Counted from the first letter of the stretch, positions 1-11,084 are shown. The stretch is 64,000 nucleotides of DNA from Janthinobacterium sp. FW305-129 (GCF_020858115.1 NZ_JACYMM010000001.1:62001-126000), one strand, 5' to 3'. Program-made: numbers and translations. Notes: a model not told the origin generated them from the sequence alone.

Positions 1-2
1 AC

Positions 3-998
3 AACGCCACGGCCGTGGATTTCATCGACGGCTGGCAAACGATGGCCGGCAATGGCAGCGCCGAAGCGATGAGCGGCTGCGCCATTCACGTCTACGCGGC
101 CAACCGCTCGATGCAGCGCTTCTTTTACTCGGCCGACGGCGAATTGCTGGTCGTGCCGCAGGAGGGAAGGCTGGCGATTGCCACGGAACTGGGCTTGATC
201 GAGCTGGAACCGCAGGAAATCGCCGTGATCCCGCGCGGCGTGCGCTTCCGCGTGACCCTGCCGGACGGCCAGGCGCGCGGCTATGTGTGCGAAAACTTCG
301 GCACGGCTTTCCGCTTGCCGGACATGGGGCCGATCGGCTCGAACGGCCTGGCCAACAGCCGCGACTTCCTCACGCCGCACGCGGCGTATGAGGATATCGA
401 CGGCGAATGCGAACTGCTGGCCAAGTTCGGCGGCCACCTGTGGCGCACCACGCTCGACCATTCGCCGCTGGACGTGGTGGCCTGGCACGGCAATTACGCG
501 CCCTACAAATACGATTTGCGCCGCTTCAATACCATCGGCTCGATCAGCTACGACCATCCCGACCCGTCGATCTTCCTCGTGCTGCAGGCGCCGAGCGAAA
601 ACCCGCTGTTCGGCGCCATCGACTTCGCCATCTTCCCGCCGCGCTGGCTGGCGGCCGAACATACCTTCCGCCCGCCCTGGTTCCACCGCAACGTGGCCAG
701 CGAATTCATGGGGCTGATCCATGGCGTGTACGACGCCAAGGCGGCCGGTTTCGTGCCGGGCGGCGCCAGCCTGCACAACTGCATGTCCGGCCACGGCCCC
801 GATGCGCAGACGTTTGAGAAGGCCTCGCACAGCGACACGTTCGCGCCCGTGAAAGTGGGCGACACCATGGCTTTCATGTTCGAGACGCGCACCATCCTCA
901 AGCCCACGCCGTTCGCGCTGGACGGCGGCTTGCTGCAAAGCGACTATTTCGAATGCTGGCAAGGCTTGCGCAAGCATTTTGATCCGGATCAAGCCTAG
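3..998 (+). CDS. hmgA: Homogentisate 1,2-dioxygenase, 3' part (5' end outside window)
   Basis: The gene opens the aromatic ring of homogentisate to maleylacetoacetate in tyrosine and phenylalanine breakdown, in the cytoplasm. The reading frame is open from the window edge, so about 100 N-terminal residues of the usual ~430 are missing; the GTG at 15 is internal. The C-terminal half carries the iron-site region: FHRN followed by SEFMG supplies a His and a Glu ligand, and [10 protein letters not shown] supplies the second His region, as in the HGD family. It converges on the minus-strand monooxygenase gene that ends 12 nt further on. It has no obvious functional link to the sulfur cluster that follows. 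Confidence 0.95.
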   Translation, partial: NATAVDFIDGWQTMAGNGSAEAMSGCAIHVYAANRSMQRFFYSADGELLVVPQEGRLAIATELGLIELEPQEIAVIPRGVRFRVTLPDGQARGYVCENFGTAFRLPDMGPIGSNGLANSRDFLTPHAAYEDIDGECELLAKFGGHLWRTTLDHSPLDVVAWHGNYAPYKYDLRRFNTIGSISYDHPDPSIFLVLQAPSENPLFGAIDFAIFPPRWLAAEHTFRPPWFHRNVASEFMGLIHGVYDAKAAGFVPGGASLHNCMSGHGPDAQTFEKASHSDTFAPVKVGDTMAFMFETRTILKPTPFALDGGLLQSDYFECWQGLRKHFDPDQA

Positions 999-1009
999 TC
1001 TAGCCTTGC

Positions 1010-2377
<1,368 letters not shown>

Positions 2378-2425
2378 GGGGGAAGCTCCGTGGTGGGGTG
2401 GCAACATGATCTGCGTCAATGCCGA

Positions 2426-2441
2426 TGCAAGCTTCGGGCCA
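2426..2441 (-). promoter_or_regulatory. Sigma-54 (-24/-12) promoter of the DszA-like monooxygenase
   Basis: Read on the minus strand the site is TGGCCCGAAGCTTGCA. It fits TGGCACG-N4-TTGCW with one mismatch in the -24 box, and both invariant GG and GC doublets are kept with the right spacing. It is 49 nt upstream of the ATG. No CTGYTG-N6-CARCAG element was found close by. Confidence 0.7.
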
Positions 2442-2498
2442 GCAAGGGGCCAGCGCCCGCATATGCAAAATCCGGATAAGCTAGCGCGGCACCATTCG

Positions 2499-2528
2499 TT
2501 CACGCCTGCAGATGGCGCGCGGTATAGT
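2499..2528 (+). promoter_or_regulatory. Possible sigma-70 promoter of sfnR, leaderless transcript
   Basis: TTCACG at 2499-2504 and TATAGT at 2523-2528 are separated by 18 bp. A start 6-7 nt after the -10 box would fall on, or next to, the ATG at 2535. That would give a leaderless mRNA, which agrees with the lack of a Shine-Dalgarno sequence there. Confidence 0.4.
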
Positions 2529-2534
2529 CGGCCC

Positions 2535-3725
<1,191 letters not shown>

Positions 3726-3743
3726 TCCTGCACTTCAATCCTG

Positions 3744-3779
3744 AAGCCGGACCCGCAGCGCTGCGGCTCCGGCTTTTTT
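3744..3779 (+). terminator. Rho-independent terminator after sfnR
   Basis: An 8-bp stem AAGCCGGA/TCCGGCTT encloses a second GC-rich pairing and is followed by a run of six T. It lies 19 nt after the sfnR stop codon. Confidence 0.9.
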
Positions 3780-3784
3780 CATGG

Positions 3785-3843
3785 CTGCTGCGCGCGCAGC
3801 ACGCTGCTGCCATGGGTGCAGCTGATTGCTGCCAAATCAACAG
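3785..3843 (+). promoter_or_regulatory. Upstream activator sites, CTGYTG-N6-CARCAG type
   Basis: Two good copies are present: CTGCTGCGCGCGCAGCAC at 3785-3802 and TTGCTGCCAAATCAACAG at 3826-3843. A degenerate copy lies between them at 3804-3821. They sit just upstream of the sigma-54 promoter at 3872. The same element recurs near 6270 and 10955. Binding by the SfnR-like activator is inferred. Confidence 0.6.
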
Positions 3844-3871
3844 AGAATGGCGCTGGCGGACCCACGGGGCA

Positions 3872-3887
3872 TGGCATGTTTTCTGCG
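3872..3887 (+). promoter_or_regulatory. Sigma-54 promoter of the tandem monooxygenase operon
   Basis: TGGCATGTTTTCTGCG matches the -24/-12 consensus with the GG and GC doublets in place; the -12 box has C for the first T. It is about 70 nt upstream of the ATG at 3958. Confidence 0.6.
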
Positions 3888-3957
3888 AGGAGGGAAGGGC
3901 AGGCCGCTGCGCCAATGTGCAGCGGTGTTTTCTTCGACCCACGACAGGAGTCCATGC

Positions 3958-5040
3958 ATGACCATCGAATTCATCTGGCAATTGCCCACCAGCGGCGACG
4001 GCCGTTATGCGGCGCCCGGCATCACGCGCCGGGGCGAACTGGCCGCTGGCGCGCCCAGCCCCCTGCAGGCGGGCGTGAGCGACCCGCGCGGCGCGCGTCC
4101 GCCCTTCACTTACTTCGACTACCTGCACCAGATCGCCCGCGCGGCCGACCTTTCCGGCTTCGACGGCATCCAGATACGCCACGATACGCAGGGCGATGAA
4201 AGCTGGATCGTCGCGGGGTATTTGGCCCGCAGCACGCGCCACCTGAAGCTGATCGCCGAATTCGACGCGGCCTGGGGTTCGGCCGTGTACGCGGCGAAGA
4301 ACGCCGTCAGCTTCCAGCGCTTCACGGGCGGGCGCTTCGCCTGGCAGATCGGGCACGGCGGCGATGCGGCAGCGCGCCGCCGCCAGGGCGATGCGGCGCC
4401 CGACGCCGACATTCTGCCCCGCATCGATGAATTCATCACGGTGGCGCGCGGCGTGCAAAGTACGTCGCCGTTCAGCTTCAAGGGCAGGTTCTTCGAAGTG
4501 CAGGATGGCGGCTTCAAGGGTCCGCTGGCGGACCACCCCGTCAACGGCATCTACCTGACGGGCGACAGCCCCGAGGCGCTGGCCTTGTCGGCGCGCCAGG
4601 CCGACGTGCACGTCTTCGATGCGGCGCCCGTGGCGGACTTGCAGCCTTCCATCGGCAGCCTGCAAGCGCAGGCGCGCCAGCTGGGCCGCGCCGTGGCGGC
4701 GGGTTTGCGCATCGACGTGCTGGCCCGTGAAACGTTCGACGAAGCCTTGCGCGACGCCCGGCGCTACCGCAGCGGCGCCGGGCTACCTGACGATGCGCCC
4801 TTCGATGACCGTGCCGCCGCCTTCTGGCCCGGCTTTGCGCAAGCGCAGACGGGCGCCCACGGCGCCCTCGTCGGCAGCTATGCGCAGGTGGCCGCCGCGC
4901 TGCAAGCGTACGCGCAGGCCGGAGTTTCCAGCTTCGTGCTGGCGGCCATCCCCCATTTCGAGGAAGCCTACCGCATCGGCGAACACGTATTGCCAGCCTT
5001 GCGCGCATCGTTGACGGCATCCGCGCTGCAAGCGGCTTGA
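3958..5040 (+). CDS. SsuD-like LLM flavin-dependent monooxygenase
   Basis: This 360-aa cytoplasmic protein has the TIM-barrel LLM oxidoreductase fold and would use FMNH2 and oxygen to cut a C-S bond. The pattern MTIEFIWQLPT, then TYFDYLHQIARAADLSGFDG, FTGGRFAWQIGHGGD and a C-terminal HFEEAYRIGEHVLP, is that of the SsuD/SfnG group. The ATG at 3958 follows ACAGGAG. A second, out-of-frame ATG lies 4 nt upstream. It is paired with another SsuD-like gene 28 nt downstream, and the two share the sigma-54 promoter at 3872. It is only moderately similar to its neighbour, so the two may attack different sulfonates or sulfones. Confidence 0.8.
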   Translation: MTIEFIWQLPTSGDGRYAAPGITRRGELAAGAPSPLQAGVSDPRGARPPFTYFDYLHQIARAADLSGFDGIQIRHDTQGDESWIVAGYLARSTRHLKLIAEFDAAWGSAVYAAKNAVSFQRFTGGRFAWQIGHGGDAAARRRQGDAAPDADILPRIDEFITVARGVQSTSPFSFKGRFFEVQDGGFKGPLADHPVNGIYLTGDSPEALALSARQADVHVFDAAPVADLQPSIGSLQAQARQLGRAVAAGLRIDVLARETFDEALRDARRYRSGAGLPDDAPFDDRAAAFWPGFAQAQTGAHGALVGSYAQVAAALQAYAQAGVSSFVLAAIPHFEEAYRIGEHVLPALRASLTASALQAA

Positions 5041-5068
5041 ATCCACATTATTTGAAGGAGTACCCCTG

Positions 5069-6223
5069 ATGGCAATCGATTTTTTCTGGCGCATCCCCAC
5101 GCATGGCGAACCGGGTTCGCACCGCGCCCGCACGCCGTTTCGCGGCGACTGGTTCCCCGGCAATGACAACCTGCGCCAGGCCGGTCTCGGTGGCGGCGGC
5201 GCCGACGGTTTTACGTATATCGACTACCTGGCGGAGATCGCCCGGGCGGCCGAACTATCGGGCTTCCAGGGCGGCCTGATCCCGTCCTTTCCCATGACGG
5301 ATGAACCATGGGCCATTTCCGCACTGCTGGCGCGCGAGACGCGCACCTTCCGCTTCATGATCCCGTTCCAGCCCGGCTTTCTGAACCCCGTGGTGGCCGC
5401 GCGCATGACGGCCAGCCTGCAGCGGGCCACGGGCGGGCGCGCCCTGTACAACGTCATCACGGGCGGCGGCGGCCCGGCGCAGCTGTGGTGGGGCGATGCG
5501 GCCGGCCACGACGACCGCTACACGCGCACGACGGAATTCCTCGACGTGGTGCGCGGCGTGTGGCGCGGCGGGCCGTTTTCCTACCAGGGCAAGTTCTATC
5601 AGGTGGAAGACGCGGGCCTGGCCACGCCGTTGTCGGAGCAGGACTTCCCCGAGATCTATTTTTCCGGTTCCTCCGACGCGGCCCTCGGTTCGGCCTCGAA
5701 GCACGCCGATTACTACCTGACGTGGCTGGAACCGTTCGAGCAGCTGCGCGAAAAATTCGCCCGTGTGCATGAAAGGACGGCGCTGCTGGGGCGCAAGATC
5801 AAGTGCGCCGTGCGCGTCGACATCGTTGCCCGCGCCACGGAGGAAGAGGCGTGGGACGAGGTGCGCAAGGGTTTTGACGCCGTCGATGCCGCCACCCTGC
5901 GCCAGTTCCTCGGTGCCGATGGCGGCGACTCCGTGGGCGCGGCGCGCCAGCGCGGCAACCGCCCGACTACCTTGAACAGCTACAAGGACTTGATCACGGC
6001 GCCGAACATCTGGTCCGGTTTTAATCTGCTGCGCGGCGGGCAGACGCAGGGCATCGTCGGCAGCTACCAGCAGGTGGCCGAACGCCTCGATGAACTGGTG
6101 CAACTGGGCGCCGACGCCTTCATCCTGGCCAGCACGCCGCACCTGGAAGAAGCGTACCGCGTGGGCGAGGAAGTGCTGCCCCTCGTGCGCGGCCACACGG
6201 CGGCACTGCTGCGCGCCGCCTGA
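5069..6223 (+). CDS. SsuD-like alkanesulfonate-type monooxygenase
   Basis: This 384-aa LLM-class FMNH2-dependent monooxygenase has the length of SsuD (about 380 aa). The N-terminus MAIDFFWRIPTHGEPGSH, the stretch FTYIDYLAEIARAAELSGF, RATGGRALYNVITGGGG, IYFSGSSDAALGSASKHADYYLTW and C-terminal HLEEAYRVGEEVLP are family features. GAAGGAG lies 8 nt before the ATG. It would release sulfite from alkanesulfonates or a related substrate. No NAD(P)H:FMN reductase gene is visible in this cluster, so reduced flavin must come from a reductase elsewhere. Confidence 0.85.
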   Translation: MAIDFFWRIPTHGEPGSHRARTPFRGDWFPGNDNLRQAGLGGGGADGFTYIDYLAEIARAAELSGFQGGLIPSFPMTDEPWAISALLARETRTFRFMIPFQPGFLNPVVAARMTASLQRATGGRALYNVITGGGGPAQLWWGDAAGHDDRYTRTTEFLDVVRGVWRGGPFSYQGKFYQVEDAGLATPLSEQDFPEIYFSGSSDAALGSASKHADYYLTWLEPFEQLREKFARVHERTALLGRKIKCAVRVDIVARATEEEAWDEVRKGFDAVDAATLRQFLGADGGDSVGAARQRGNRPTTLNSYKDLITAPNIWSGFNLLRGGQTQGIVGSYQQVAERLDELVQLGADAFILASTPHLEEAYRVGEEVLPLVRGHTAALLRAA

Positions 6224-6232
6224 TCCTTTCCC

Positions 6233-6310
6233 CTGTTGCCGCGACAGCAGCGCCACCGCCTGCTGTCGCGCAGGCAGCACGCGGCACCGGCGCTGCTGCC
6301 AAATCAACAG
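6233..6310 (+). promoter_or_regulatory. Triple upstream activator array with 30-bp spacing
   Basis: Three copies of the element are present: CTGTTGCCGCGACAGCAG (6233-6250), CTGTCGCGCAGGCAGCAC (6263-6280) and CTGCTGCCAAATCAACAG (6293-6310). The centres are exactly 30 bp apart, close to three helical turns. The array ends 68 bp before the sigma-54 promoter at 6379, a normal place for enhancer sites. Confidence 0.7.
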
Positions 6311-6378
6311 CGCTATCATGACGATAGTCTTCCTTTGAAATCAAATACTTACGTTCTGTTTTGCTGCGCTGCGGCAGC

Positions 6379-6394
6379 GGGCATGCGCCTTGCA
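6379..6394 (+). promoter_or_regulatory. Sigma-54 promoter of the TonB receptor
   Basis: GGGCATGCGCCTTGCA fits the -24/-12 consensus, with a perfect -12 box and correct spacing. It lies 51 nt before the ATG at 6446. Confidence 0.7.
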
Positions 6395-6445
6395 ATACTG
6401 GTCATCACCATCTCGCGTTTTGACTTTACTCAAGGATAATCACCC

Positions 6446-8818
6446 ATGCGCCGTTCGACTGCTCCCGCCGACTCTTCCCCATTTCCTTTCCACCTGACGC
6501 CAGTGCGCCGCGCGCTGCGCTCGGCCTTCGCCATCGGCGGCCTGATGCTCGCCCCAGGTCTGGCCCATGCGGAAACGCCTGGCGCCGATGTCATTGCCGC
6601 GGCCGACGCGAATGGCGCCGGCGAGGGAGCCTCGCTGCAATCGGTGACGGTGACGGCGCAAAAGCGCGAGGAATCGGCACAGAAGGTGCCCAGCGCGATC
6701 ACGGTGTTAGGCGGCAAGGAGCTGCTCGACACGGGCATCGGCCGCTCGGCCAGCGAAATCCTCAATTACGTGCCGAATGCTTCGGCCGGCACGCAGCAGC
6801 ACGGCCGCCCGCGCTGGTGGATACGCGGCGTGGGCGCGGGCCAGCAGCAGGTGGACTTTCCGAATCCCGTCGGCTTCTACCTCGATGACGTCTACATCAG
6901 TAATTCCAGCGCCACGGGCTTTCCCCTGTTCGACCTGGACCGGGTGGAAGTGCTGCGCGGCCCGCAAGGCACCCTGTGGGGCAAGAACACGACGGGCGGC
7001 GCCATCAACGTGATCTCGCGCAAACCCTCGTTCAAATCCAGCGGCTACGCCAAGCTTGACTACGGCAGCTACGACACCAAGCTGGCCGAAGGCGCCATCG
7101 GCGGCGCGCTGGTCGACGAGGTGCTGGCGGGGCGCTTGTCCTTCCACACGGAGCAGCAGGACAAGGGCCGCTTCCACAACCAGTTTACGGGCGAGCGCGA
7201 TGGAAAACTCAAGGACAGCGCCATCCGCGGCCAGCTCAAGGCCCTGATCGGGCGCGACCTGACGGCGAATCTGAACCTGCATTACCGCGACTACACGACC
7301 AAGGGCGCCACCACGACCGTGGCCAGCTATGGCGCCAATGGCGTTTACCGCAACGGCTACGTCCCCAGCACGAATCCCGACGACGTCAGCACGAATGCGC
7401 CGGCCGACAGCGACGTGCAACAGGGCGGCGCCCAGCTGAACCTCGAATATGCGCTGGGCGAGCTGACCCTCACTTCCATCACGGGCTATGAAAATTTCAG
7501 GAACGAAGCCACGGGCGACAGCGACAATACGCCGCTGGAAGTGGGCCGCAGTCGTTCCAAGGCCAGCAGCCGGCAAGTGTCGCAGGAGCTGCGCCTGACG
7601 TCTCCGCAGAACGGCGCCGTGAGCTGGGTGGCGGGTCTGTTCTACTTCAATGAAAAGATCGATGCCGATTCGGCTGGTGCGCGCCTGCCCAACGGCACCG
7701 TGCCGGCGCTGGCGGGCAGCACGCAGCCCGTCGGCTACAACCGCACCATCTATCGGCACAAGGCGCGCAGCGCGGCCATCTTCGGCAGCACCACCGTCAA
7801 CTTCAGCGAGCAGCTGCTGTCCACGTTCGGCTTGCGCTGGACGACGGAAACCAAGGACCTGGACTTGCAGCGCGTGCAGGCCGTCTCGAACACGGTGACG
7901 TTCGGCGATGCGGCCAACTGGTGGAACACGGTCCGGGGCGGCAATTACACGGCCGCCTCCGTGGCCAACAACAATTTCACGTCGAATCCATCGACCACGT
8001 GGAACGCGCTGACGTATGACGTGACGCCCGAATACCGCTTCAGCCGCACCCTGCGCGGCTACCTGAAGTACGCGCACGGCATCAAGTCCGGCGGCTACAA
8101 CACCAGCGCCACGGACGTGCGGGCGCTGAACGCGGTGAAGCCGGAAACCCTGAACTCGTTCGAGGCGGGCATCAAGTCCGAATGGCTGGACGGGCGCCTG
8201 AACTTCAACGCCAACGTTTTTCACTATGATTACAAGAACGTGCAGGTGAATATCACGGGCGTGTACAACGGCGACCCCACGCAAAGCGTCAATTACCTGC
8301 AGAACGTGCGCAAGGCCCACGTCAACGGCGCGGAATTCGAGATCGAGGCGCAGCCGACGGACAACCTGCACGTCAATGCCAACCTGGGCCTGCTGCGCAC
8401 GGAATTCGACGATTTCGCCATCCAGAACAATGGCGGCGACCGCTCCGGCAACGAATTCGTGCGCTCGCCCCACGTGACGGCCCTGCTGGCGGCCGACTAC
8501 CGCTACCCGCTGGGCAATGGCGCGCAACTGGTCTTCAGCGGCGACGTGCGCTACACGTCGAAGCAGTACTACTATGTCGACCCGCAAAATGCTGCGCGCG
8601 ACCTGCTGAACCAGGGCGGCTTCGCGCTGGCCAACGCCCGCCTGTCGTACGTGCTCCCGGGCGGCAAGCAGCGCATCACGGCGTATGCGAACAACCTGGC
8701 CGACAAGGTCTACCGCAACCACACGCTTACCAGCTTCGTGCCCGGCGCCGTCAATGGCGACACGGTGATCATCGGCCAGGGCCGCACGGTGGGCGCGTCG
8801 TACACGCTGCAGTTCTGA
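6446..8818 (+). CDS. TonB-dependent outer-membrane receptor of the sulfur regulon
   Basis: This 790-aa outer-membrane receptor would import a scarce organosulfur compound using TonB energy. It has a signal peptide ending near AHA, a TonB-box-like VTVTAQKREES, a plug domain with QGTLWGKNTTGGAINVIS and a beta-barrel ending in aromatic residues (GASYTLQF). AAGGA precedes the ATG. Its own enhancer array and sigma-54 promoter make it a member of the SfnR-like regulon. TonB receptors for sulfate esters (SftP) are known in sulfur-limited pseudomonads. The actual ligand cannot be read from the sequence. Confidence 0.85.
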   Translation: MRRSTAPADSSPFPFHLTPVRRALRSAFAIGGLMLAPGLAHAETPGADVIAAADANGAGEGASLQSVTVTAQKREESAQKVPSAITVLGGKELLDTGIGRSASEILNYVPNASAGTQQHGRPRWWIRGVGAGQQQVDFPNPVGFYLDDVYISNSSATGFPLFDLDRVEVLRGPQGTLWGKNTTGGAINVISRKPSFKSSGYAKLDYGSYDTKLAEGAIGGALVDEVLAGRLSFHTEQQDKGRFHNQFTGERDGKLKDSAIRGQLKALIGRDLTANLNLHYRDYTTKGATTTVASYGANGVYRNGYVPSTNPDDVSTNAPADSDVQQGGAQLNLEYALGELTLTSITGYENFRNEATGDSDNTPLEVGRSRSKASSRQVSQELRLTSPQNGAVSWVAGLFYFNEKIDADSAGARLPNGTVPALAGSTQPVGYNRTIYRHKARSAAIFGSTTVNFSEQLLSTFGLRWTTETKDLDLQRVQAVSNTVTFGDAANWWNTVRGGNYTAASVANNNFTSNPSTTWNALTYDVTPEYRFSRTLRGYLKYAHGIKSGGYNTSATDVRALNAVKPETLNSFEAGIKSEWLDGRLNFNANVFHYDYKNVQVNITGVYNGDPTQSVNYLQNVRKAHVNGAEFEIEAQPTDNLHVNANLGLLRTEFDDFAIQNNGGDRSGNEFVRSPHVTALLAADYRYPLGNGAQLVFSGDVRYTSKQYYYVDPQNAARDLLNQGGFALANARLSYVLPGGKQRITAYANNLADKVYRNHTLTSFVPGAVNGDTVIIGQGRTVGASYTLQF

Positions 8819-8845
8819 CCGCGCAGGGCAGAGGCAGGGGCGATA

Positions 8846-8854
8846 TGCTATAGT
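8846..8854 (+). promoter_or_regulatory. Extended -10 promoter for the riboswitch transcript
   Basis: TGCTATAGT is an extended -10 element about 45 nt before the first riboswitch helix. No good -35 box is visible, as is common for extended -10 promoters. Confidence 0.4.
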
Positions 8855-8895
8855 CGCCGGGCATGGCTGCCGCACCCGCTGCGCTGGCCATGCAA

Positions 8896-9052
8896 CGTTC
8901 TCAGGGCGGGGTGCGATTCCCCACCGGCGGTAATGGCATGCGTGCCTAGCCCGCGAGCGCTTGCCGGCACGGTCTTCGGGCCATGACGGCAAGGTCAGCA
9001 GACCTGGTGTGATTCCGGGGCCGACGGTATAGTCCGGATAAAGAGAGAGCGG
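8896..9052 (+). ncRNA. FMN riboswitch (RFN element)
   Basis: The conserved FMN aptamer core is seen directly: TTCTCAGGGCGGGGTG, the CCCCACCGGCGGTAA segment, then GGTCAGCAGACCTGGTGTGA and finally TATAGTCCGGATAAAGAGAG. It lies 180 nt upstream of the lumazine synthase start, leaving room for an expression platform. FMN would switch the gene off. A GC-rich inverted repeat around 9065-9120 could be part of the platform. Confidence 0.95.
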
Positions 9053-9229
9053 GATGGCATCATTGTGTCGACGCCGGCATCCGCCCGGCGCATGGACGGC
9101 CTGCGTTTGCCGTCGGTGCGTCTGCGCGCGTGCCTGCATGCGCAGTTGGGCGTGGCTTTCATGCGCCCGTCATATCCCCTTCGATCCGATGCCCTGTTTT
9201 TATCATTCTTGAAAACAGGAGTCTTTTAT

Positions 9230-9733
9230 ATGTCACAAGCATCACACGCAACACCAGCCAAACGCATCGCCTTCATCCAGGCGGGCTGGCACCGCGACAT
9301 CGTCGCGCAATGCAGGCTGTCGTTTATCGCGGAAATGGCCGCGCTGGGCTTCGCCGAGAGCGATATCGACGTCATCGACGTCGCCGGCGCCTTTGAAATC
9401 CCCCTGCATGCGCAAGTGCTGGCCAAAAGCGGCCGGTACGCGGCGATTGCCGCTTCCGCCCTGGTGGTGGACGGCGGCATCTACCGCCATGATTTCGTCG
9501 CCGATGCCGTCATTTCCGGCATGATGCAGGTGCAGCTGGCGACGGGCGTGCCCGTGCTGTCGGCCGTGCTGACCCCGCACCACTTCCATGCGGGCCAGGA
9601 GCACCAGGCATTCTACTTCCAGCACTTCAAGGTCAAGGGCGTGGAACTGGCGACGGCCTGCGCCGCCACCATCCATTCGCTGCAGCGGCTGGCGCAACCG
9701 GCCAGCGCGCCGCAGGCGGCGCTGGCAGCCTAG
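9230..9733 (+). CDS. ribH: 6,7-dimethyl-8-ribityllumazine synthase (type II, RibH2-like)
   Basis: This 167-aa enzyme makes the riboflavin precursor lumazine from the ribityl pyrimidine and dihydroxybutanone phosphate. Family features are the substrate-binding segment DVAGAFEIPLHAQ, the glycine stretch VVDGGIYRHDFVADAV, and VPVLSAVLTPHHFH, where canonical enzymes have a VLTT-type motif. The RHDFVADAV pattern suits the RibH2 type found in rhizobia and Brucella, where an FMN riboswitch also controls the gene. ACAGGAG is 8 nt before the ATG. It is probably a second, inducible copy that supplies FMN to the monooxygenases of this cluster. Main riboflavin genes are expected elsewhere. Confidence 0.9.
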   Translation: MSQASHATPAKRIAFIQAGWHRDIVAQCRLSFIAEMAALGFAESDIDVIDVAGAFEIPLHAQVLAKSGRYAAIAASALVVDGGIYRHDFVADAVISGMMQVQLATGVPVLSAVLTPHHFHAGQEHQAFYFQHFKVKGVELATACAATIHSLQRLAQPASAPQAALAA

Positions 9734-9764
9734 CAGCCGGCCTGCCGTGAATCGATAGTGCCTG

Positions 9765-9802
9765 TGGGGCCAGCACATGTTGCCATGGGCTGGCCCCATT
9801 TC
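9765..9802 (+). terminator. Hairpin between convergent ribH and the DszB-like gene
   Basis: A 10-bp perfect stem TGGGGCCAGC/GCTGGCCCCA with a 14-nt loop is followed by ATTTCCTT. It lies in the convergent gap and may stop both transcripts, though the T-tract is weak. Confidence 0.65.
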
Positions 9803-9803
9803 C

Positions 9804-10856
9804 TTATGCCGCCTGCCGCAGCAGCGCGTCGAGCCTGCGCTGCGCCTCTTCCAATGGCCGGCGGTCGATCCAGCTGTCGATGTCGACGTCTCGGTCGAGA
9901 AAACCGTGCTGCAATTGAAAATCCTTCTGCTGGCGGAACAGCGCCACCTTGTCGTCGGACAGGTCGGGCGCCAGGGTCAGGTGAAAACCGTCGCGGTAGG
10001 CTTCGGCCACGGCGTCGGCGCCGGCCCGCGTCTCGCCCTGCAGGATGGCCAGCACATCTTCTTTGTGGCTGCGCGCCCAGTGCGCGGCGCGCAAGGTCTG
10101 CGTCAAAAAGCGCACGACCAGCTCGAAATGCTGTTCCAGCATGGATGCATGCACGGTGATCGGGCGCGGCGTGCCGTTGTTGACGCGGAAGCGCCGGTCG
10201 GGCAGGGCGTCGATGTCGATTCCCACTTCCAGCCCCGCCGCGCGGGCCGCCTCGGCCGCCGCCGCGCCTTTTACGTAGACGGCATCGACTTCGCCGCGCA
10301 GCAGCGGCGCGATGCCTTGCCACAGTCCCGCGCCGAGATTGGCTTGCGCCGGCGCCTCGCCGCCCACCTCCACCAGTTGCACGTCGTCGAGCGTGAGGCC
10401 GGCCGACGCCAGCACGCCCTTGTAGCCGGCCAGGCTCATGCCGCGCGCGATGCTGCGCCCGCGCCGGTTCTCGCGCAAGTCCTCGGCGCGGAAGGCGGGC
10501 AGCGCCAGGCGCTTGCCCTGCAGCTGCGCGGGCGTGGCGATGCCGGAACCGGGGCGCACGAGGATGGCTTGCCATTCGTCGATCCAGGTCAGGCCGATCA
10601 GGCGCGTGGGCGCCCCTTGTGCGCGCGCGGGCAGGGCCAGCAGGTTGCCGCCTTCGCGCACGAGCGTGGACAGACCGTGGTCGTAGTGGTGGCGCGCCAG
10701 CTCGCCGCCCACTTCCTGCAGCGTCTTTAACGCGATGCCGTCGCGGGCGAATTCCTCGTCCAGCCAGCCCAGTTTATAGGCCAGGCCCGTGGCCGTGGGC
10801 ACGGGGCAGCGGGTGAACCAGACGGTATCGACGGCGGGGGCGGTTGCGGTAGTCAT
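9804..10856 (-). CDS. DszB-like sulfinate desulfinase candidate (solute-binding-protein fold)
   Basis: This 350-aa protein would normally be labelled an ABC substrate-binding protein, but it has no signal peptide and starts MTTATAPAVDTVWFTRCPVP. The DszB family uses this fold in the cytoplasm to hydrolyse an aromatic sulfinate to sulfite. Cys17 sits in RCPVP, matching DszB Cys27. His57, Arg67 and Gly70 (HYDH then VREGG) keep the DszB spacing His60-Arg70-Gly73 exactly. It is transcribed from its own sigma-54 promoter at 10891-10906, divergent from the importer operon. A paralogue lies at 16707. Desulfinase activity is inferred; a cytoplasmic sulfur-compound binding protein is the alternative. 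Confidence 0.75.
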   Translation of the reverse strand: MTTATAPAVDTVWFTRCPVPTATGLAYKLGWLDEEFARDGIALKTLQEVGGELARHHYDHGLSTLVREGGNLLALPARAQGAPTRLIGLTWIDEWQAILVRPGSGIATPAQLQGKRLALPAFRAEDLRENRRGRSIARGMSLAGYKGVLASAGLTLDDVQLVEVGGEAPAQANLGAGLWQGIAPLLRGEVDAVYVKGAAAAEAARAAGLEVGIDIDALPDRRFRVNNGTPRPITVHASMLEQHFELVVRFLTQTLRAAHWARSHKEDVLAILQGETRAGADAVAEAYRDGFHLTLAPDLSDDKVALFRQQKDFQLQHGFLDRDVDIDSWIDRRPLEEAQRRLDALLRQAA

Positions 10857-10890
10857 GGGATTCTTTCGTGGTGGGTGGAGCCTGTAACCG

Positions 10891-10906
10891 TGCAGGAAAC
10901 GTGCCC
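10891..10906 (-). promoter_or_regulatory. Sigma-54 promoter of the first DszB-like gene
   Basis: On the minus strand the site reads GGGCACGTTTCCTGCA, with both doublets correctly spaced and one mismatch in each box. It is 35 nt upstream of the ATG at 10856. Confidence 0.6.
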
Positions 10907-10913
10907 GCGCCGC

Positions 10914-10985
10914 TTGCTGGCTTGCCGACAGCCGCTGCGCACAACGCTGCTGCGGCGCCAGCAGCCGCTGTTGCGCAGGCAGCAG
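10914..10985. promoter_or_regulatory. Shared enhancer region of divergent sigma-54 promoters
   Basis: Two strong copies of the element lie between the two promoters: CTGCTGCGGCGCCAGCAG (10947-10964) and CTGTTGCGCAGGCAGCAG (10968-10985). Their centres are 21 bp apart, two helical turns. A weaker copy, TTGCTGGCTTGCCGACAG, is at 10914-10931. The position between divergent promoters suggests that one array drives both. Confidence 0.65.
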
Positions 10986-11013
10986 CGCTCCGCCATTTTT
11001 GCGGCCCCGGCGC

Positions 11014-11029
11014 TGGCACGCGTCTTGCG
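11014..11029 (+). promoter_or_regulatory. Sigma-54 promoter of the importer operon
   Basis: TGGCACGCGTCTTGCG is a near-perfect -24/-12 site, the best in the window, 56 nt before the ATG at 11085. Confidence 0.85.
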
Positions 11030-11084
11030 AAAGTAGACGGTAGACGAAACCCGGTCTCAACCTCTTTACCGAATGGAGCATGAC

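Noticed and set aside
6707..9139. Long minus-strand open frame over the TonB receptor
   Set aside because: It is a GC-rich shadow frame. The plus strand has full receptor domains and the riboswitch lies in its upstream part.
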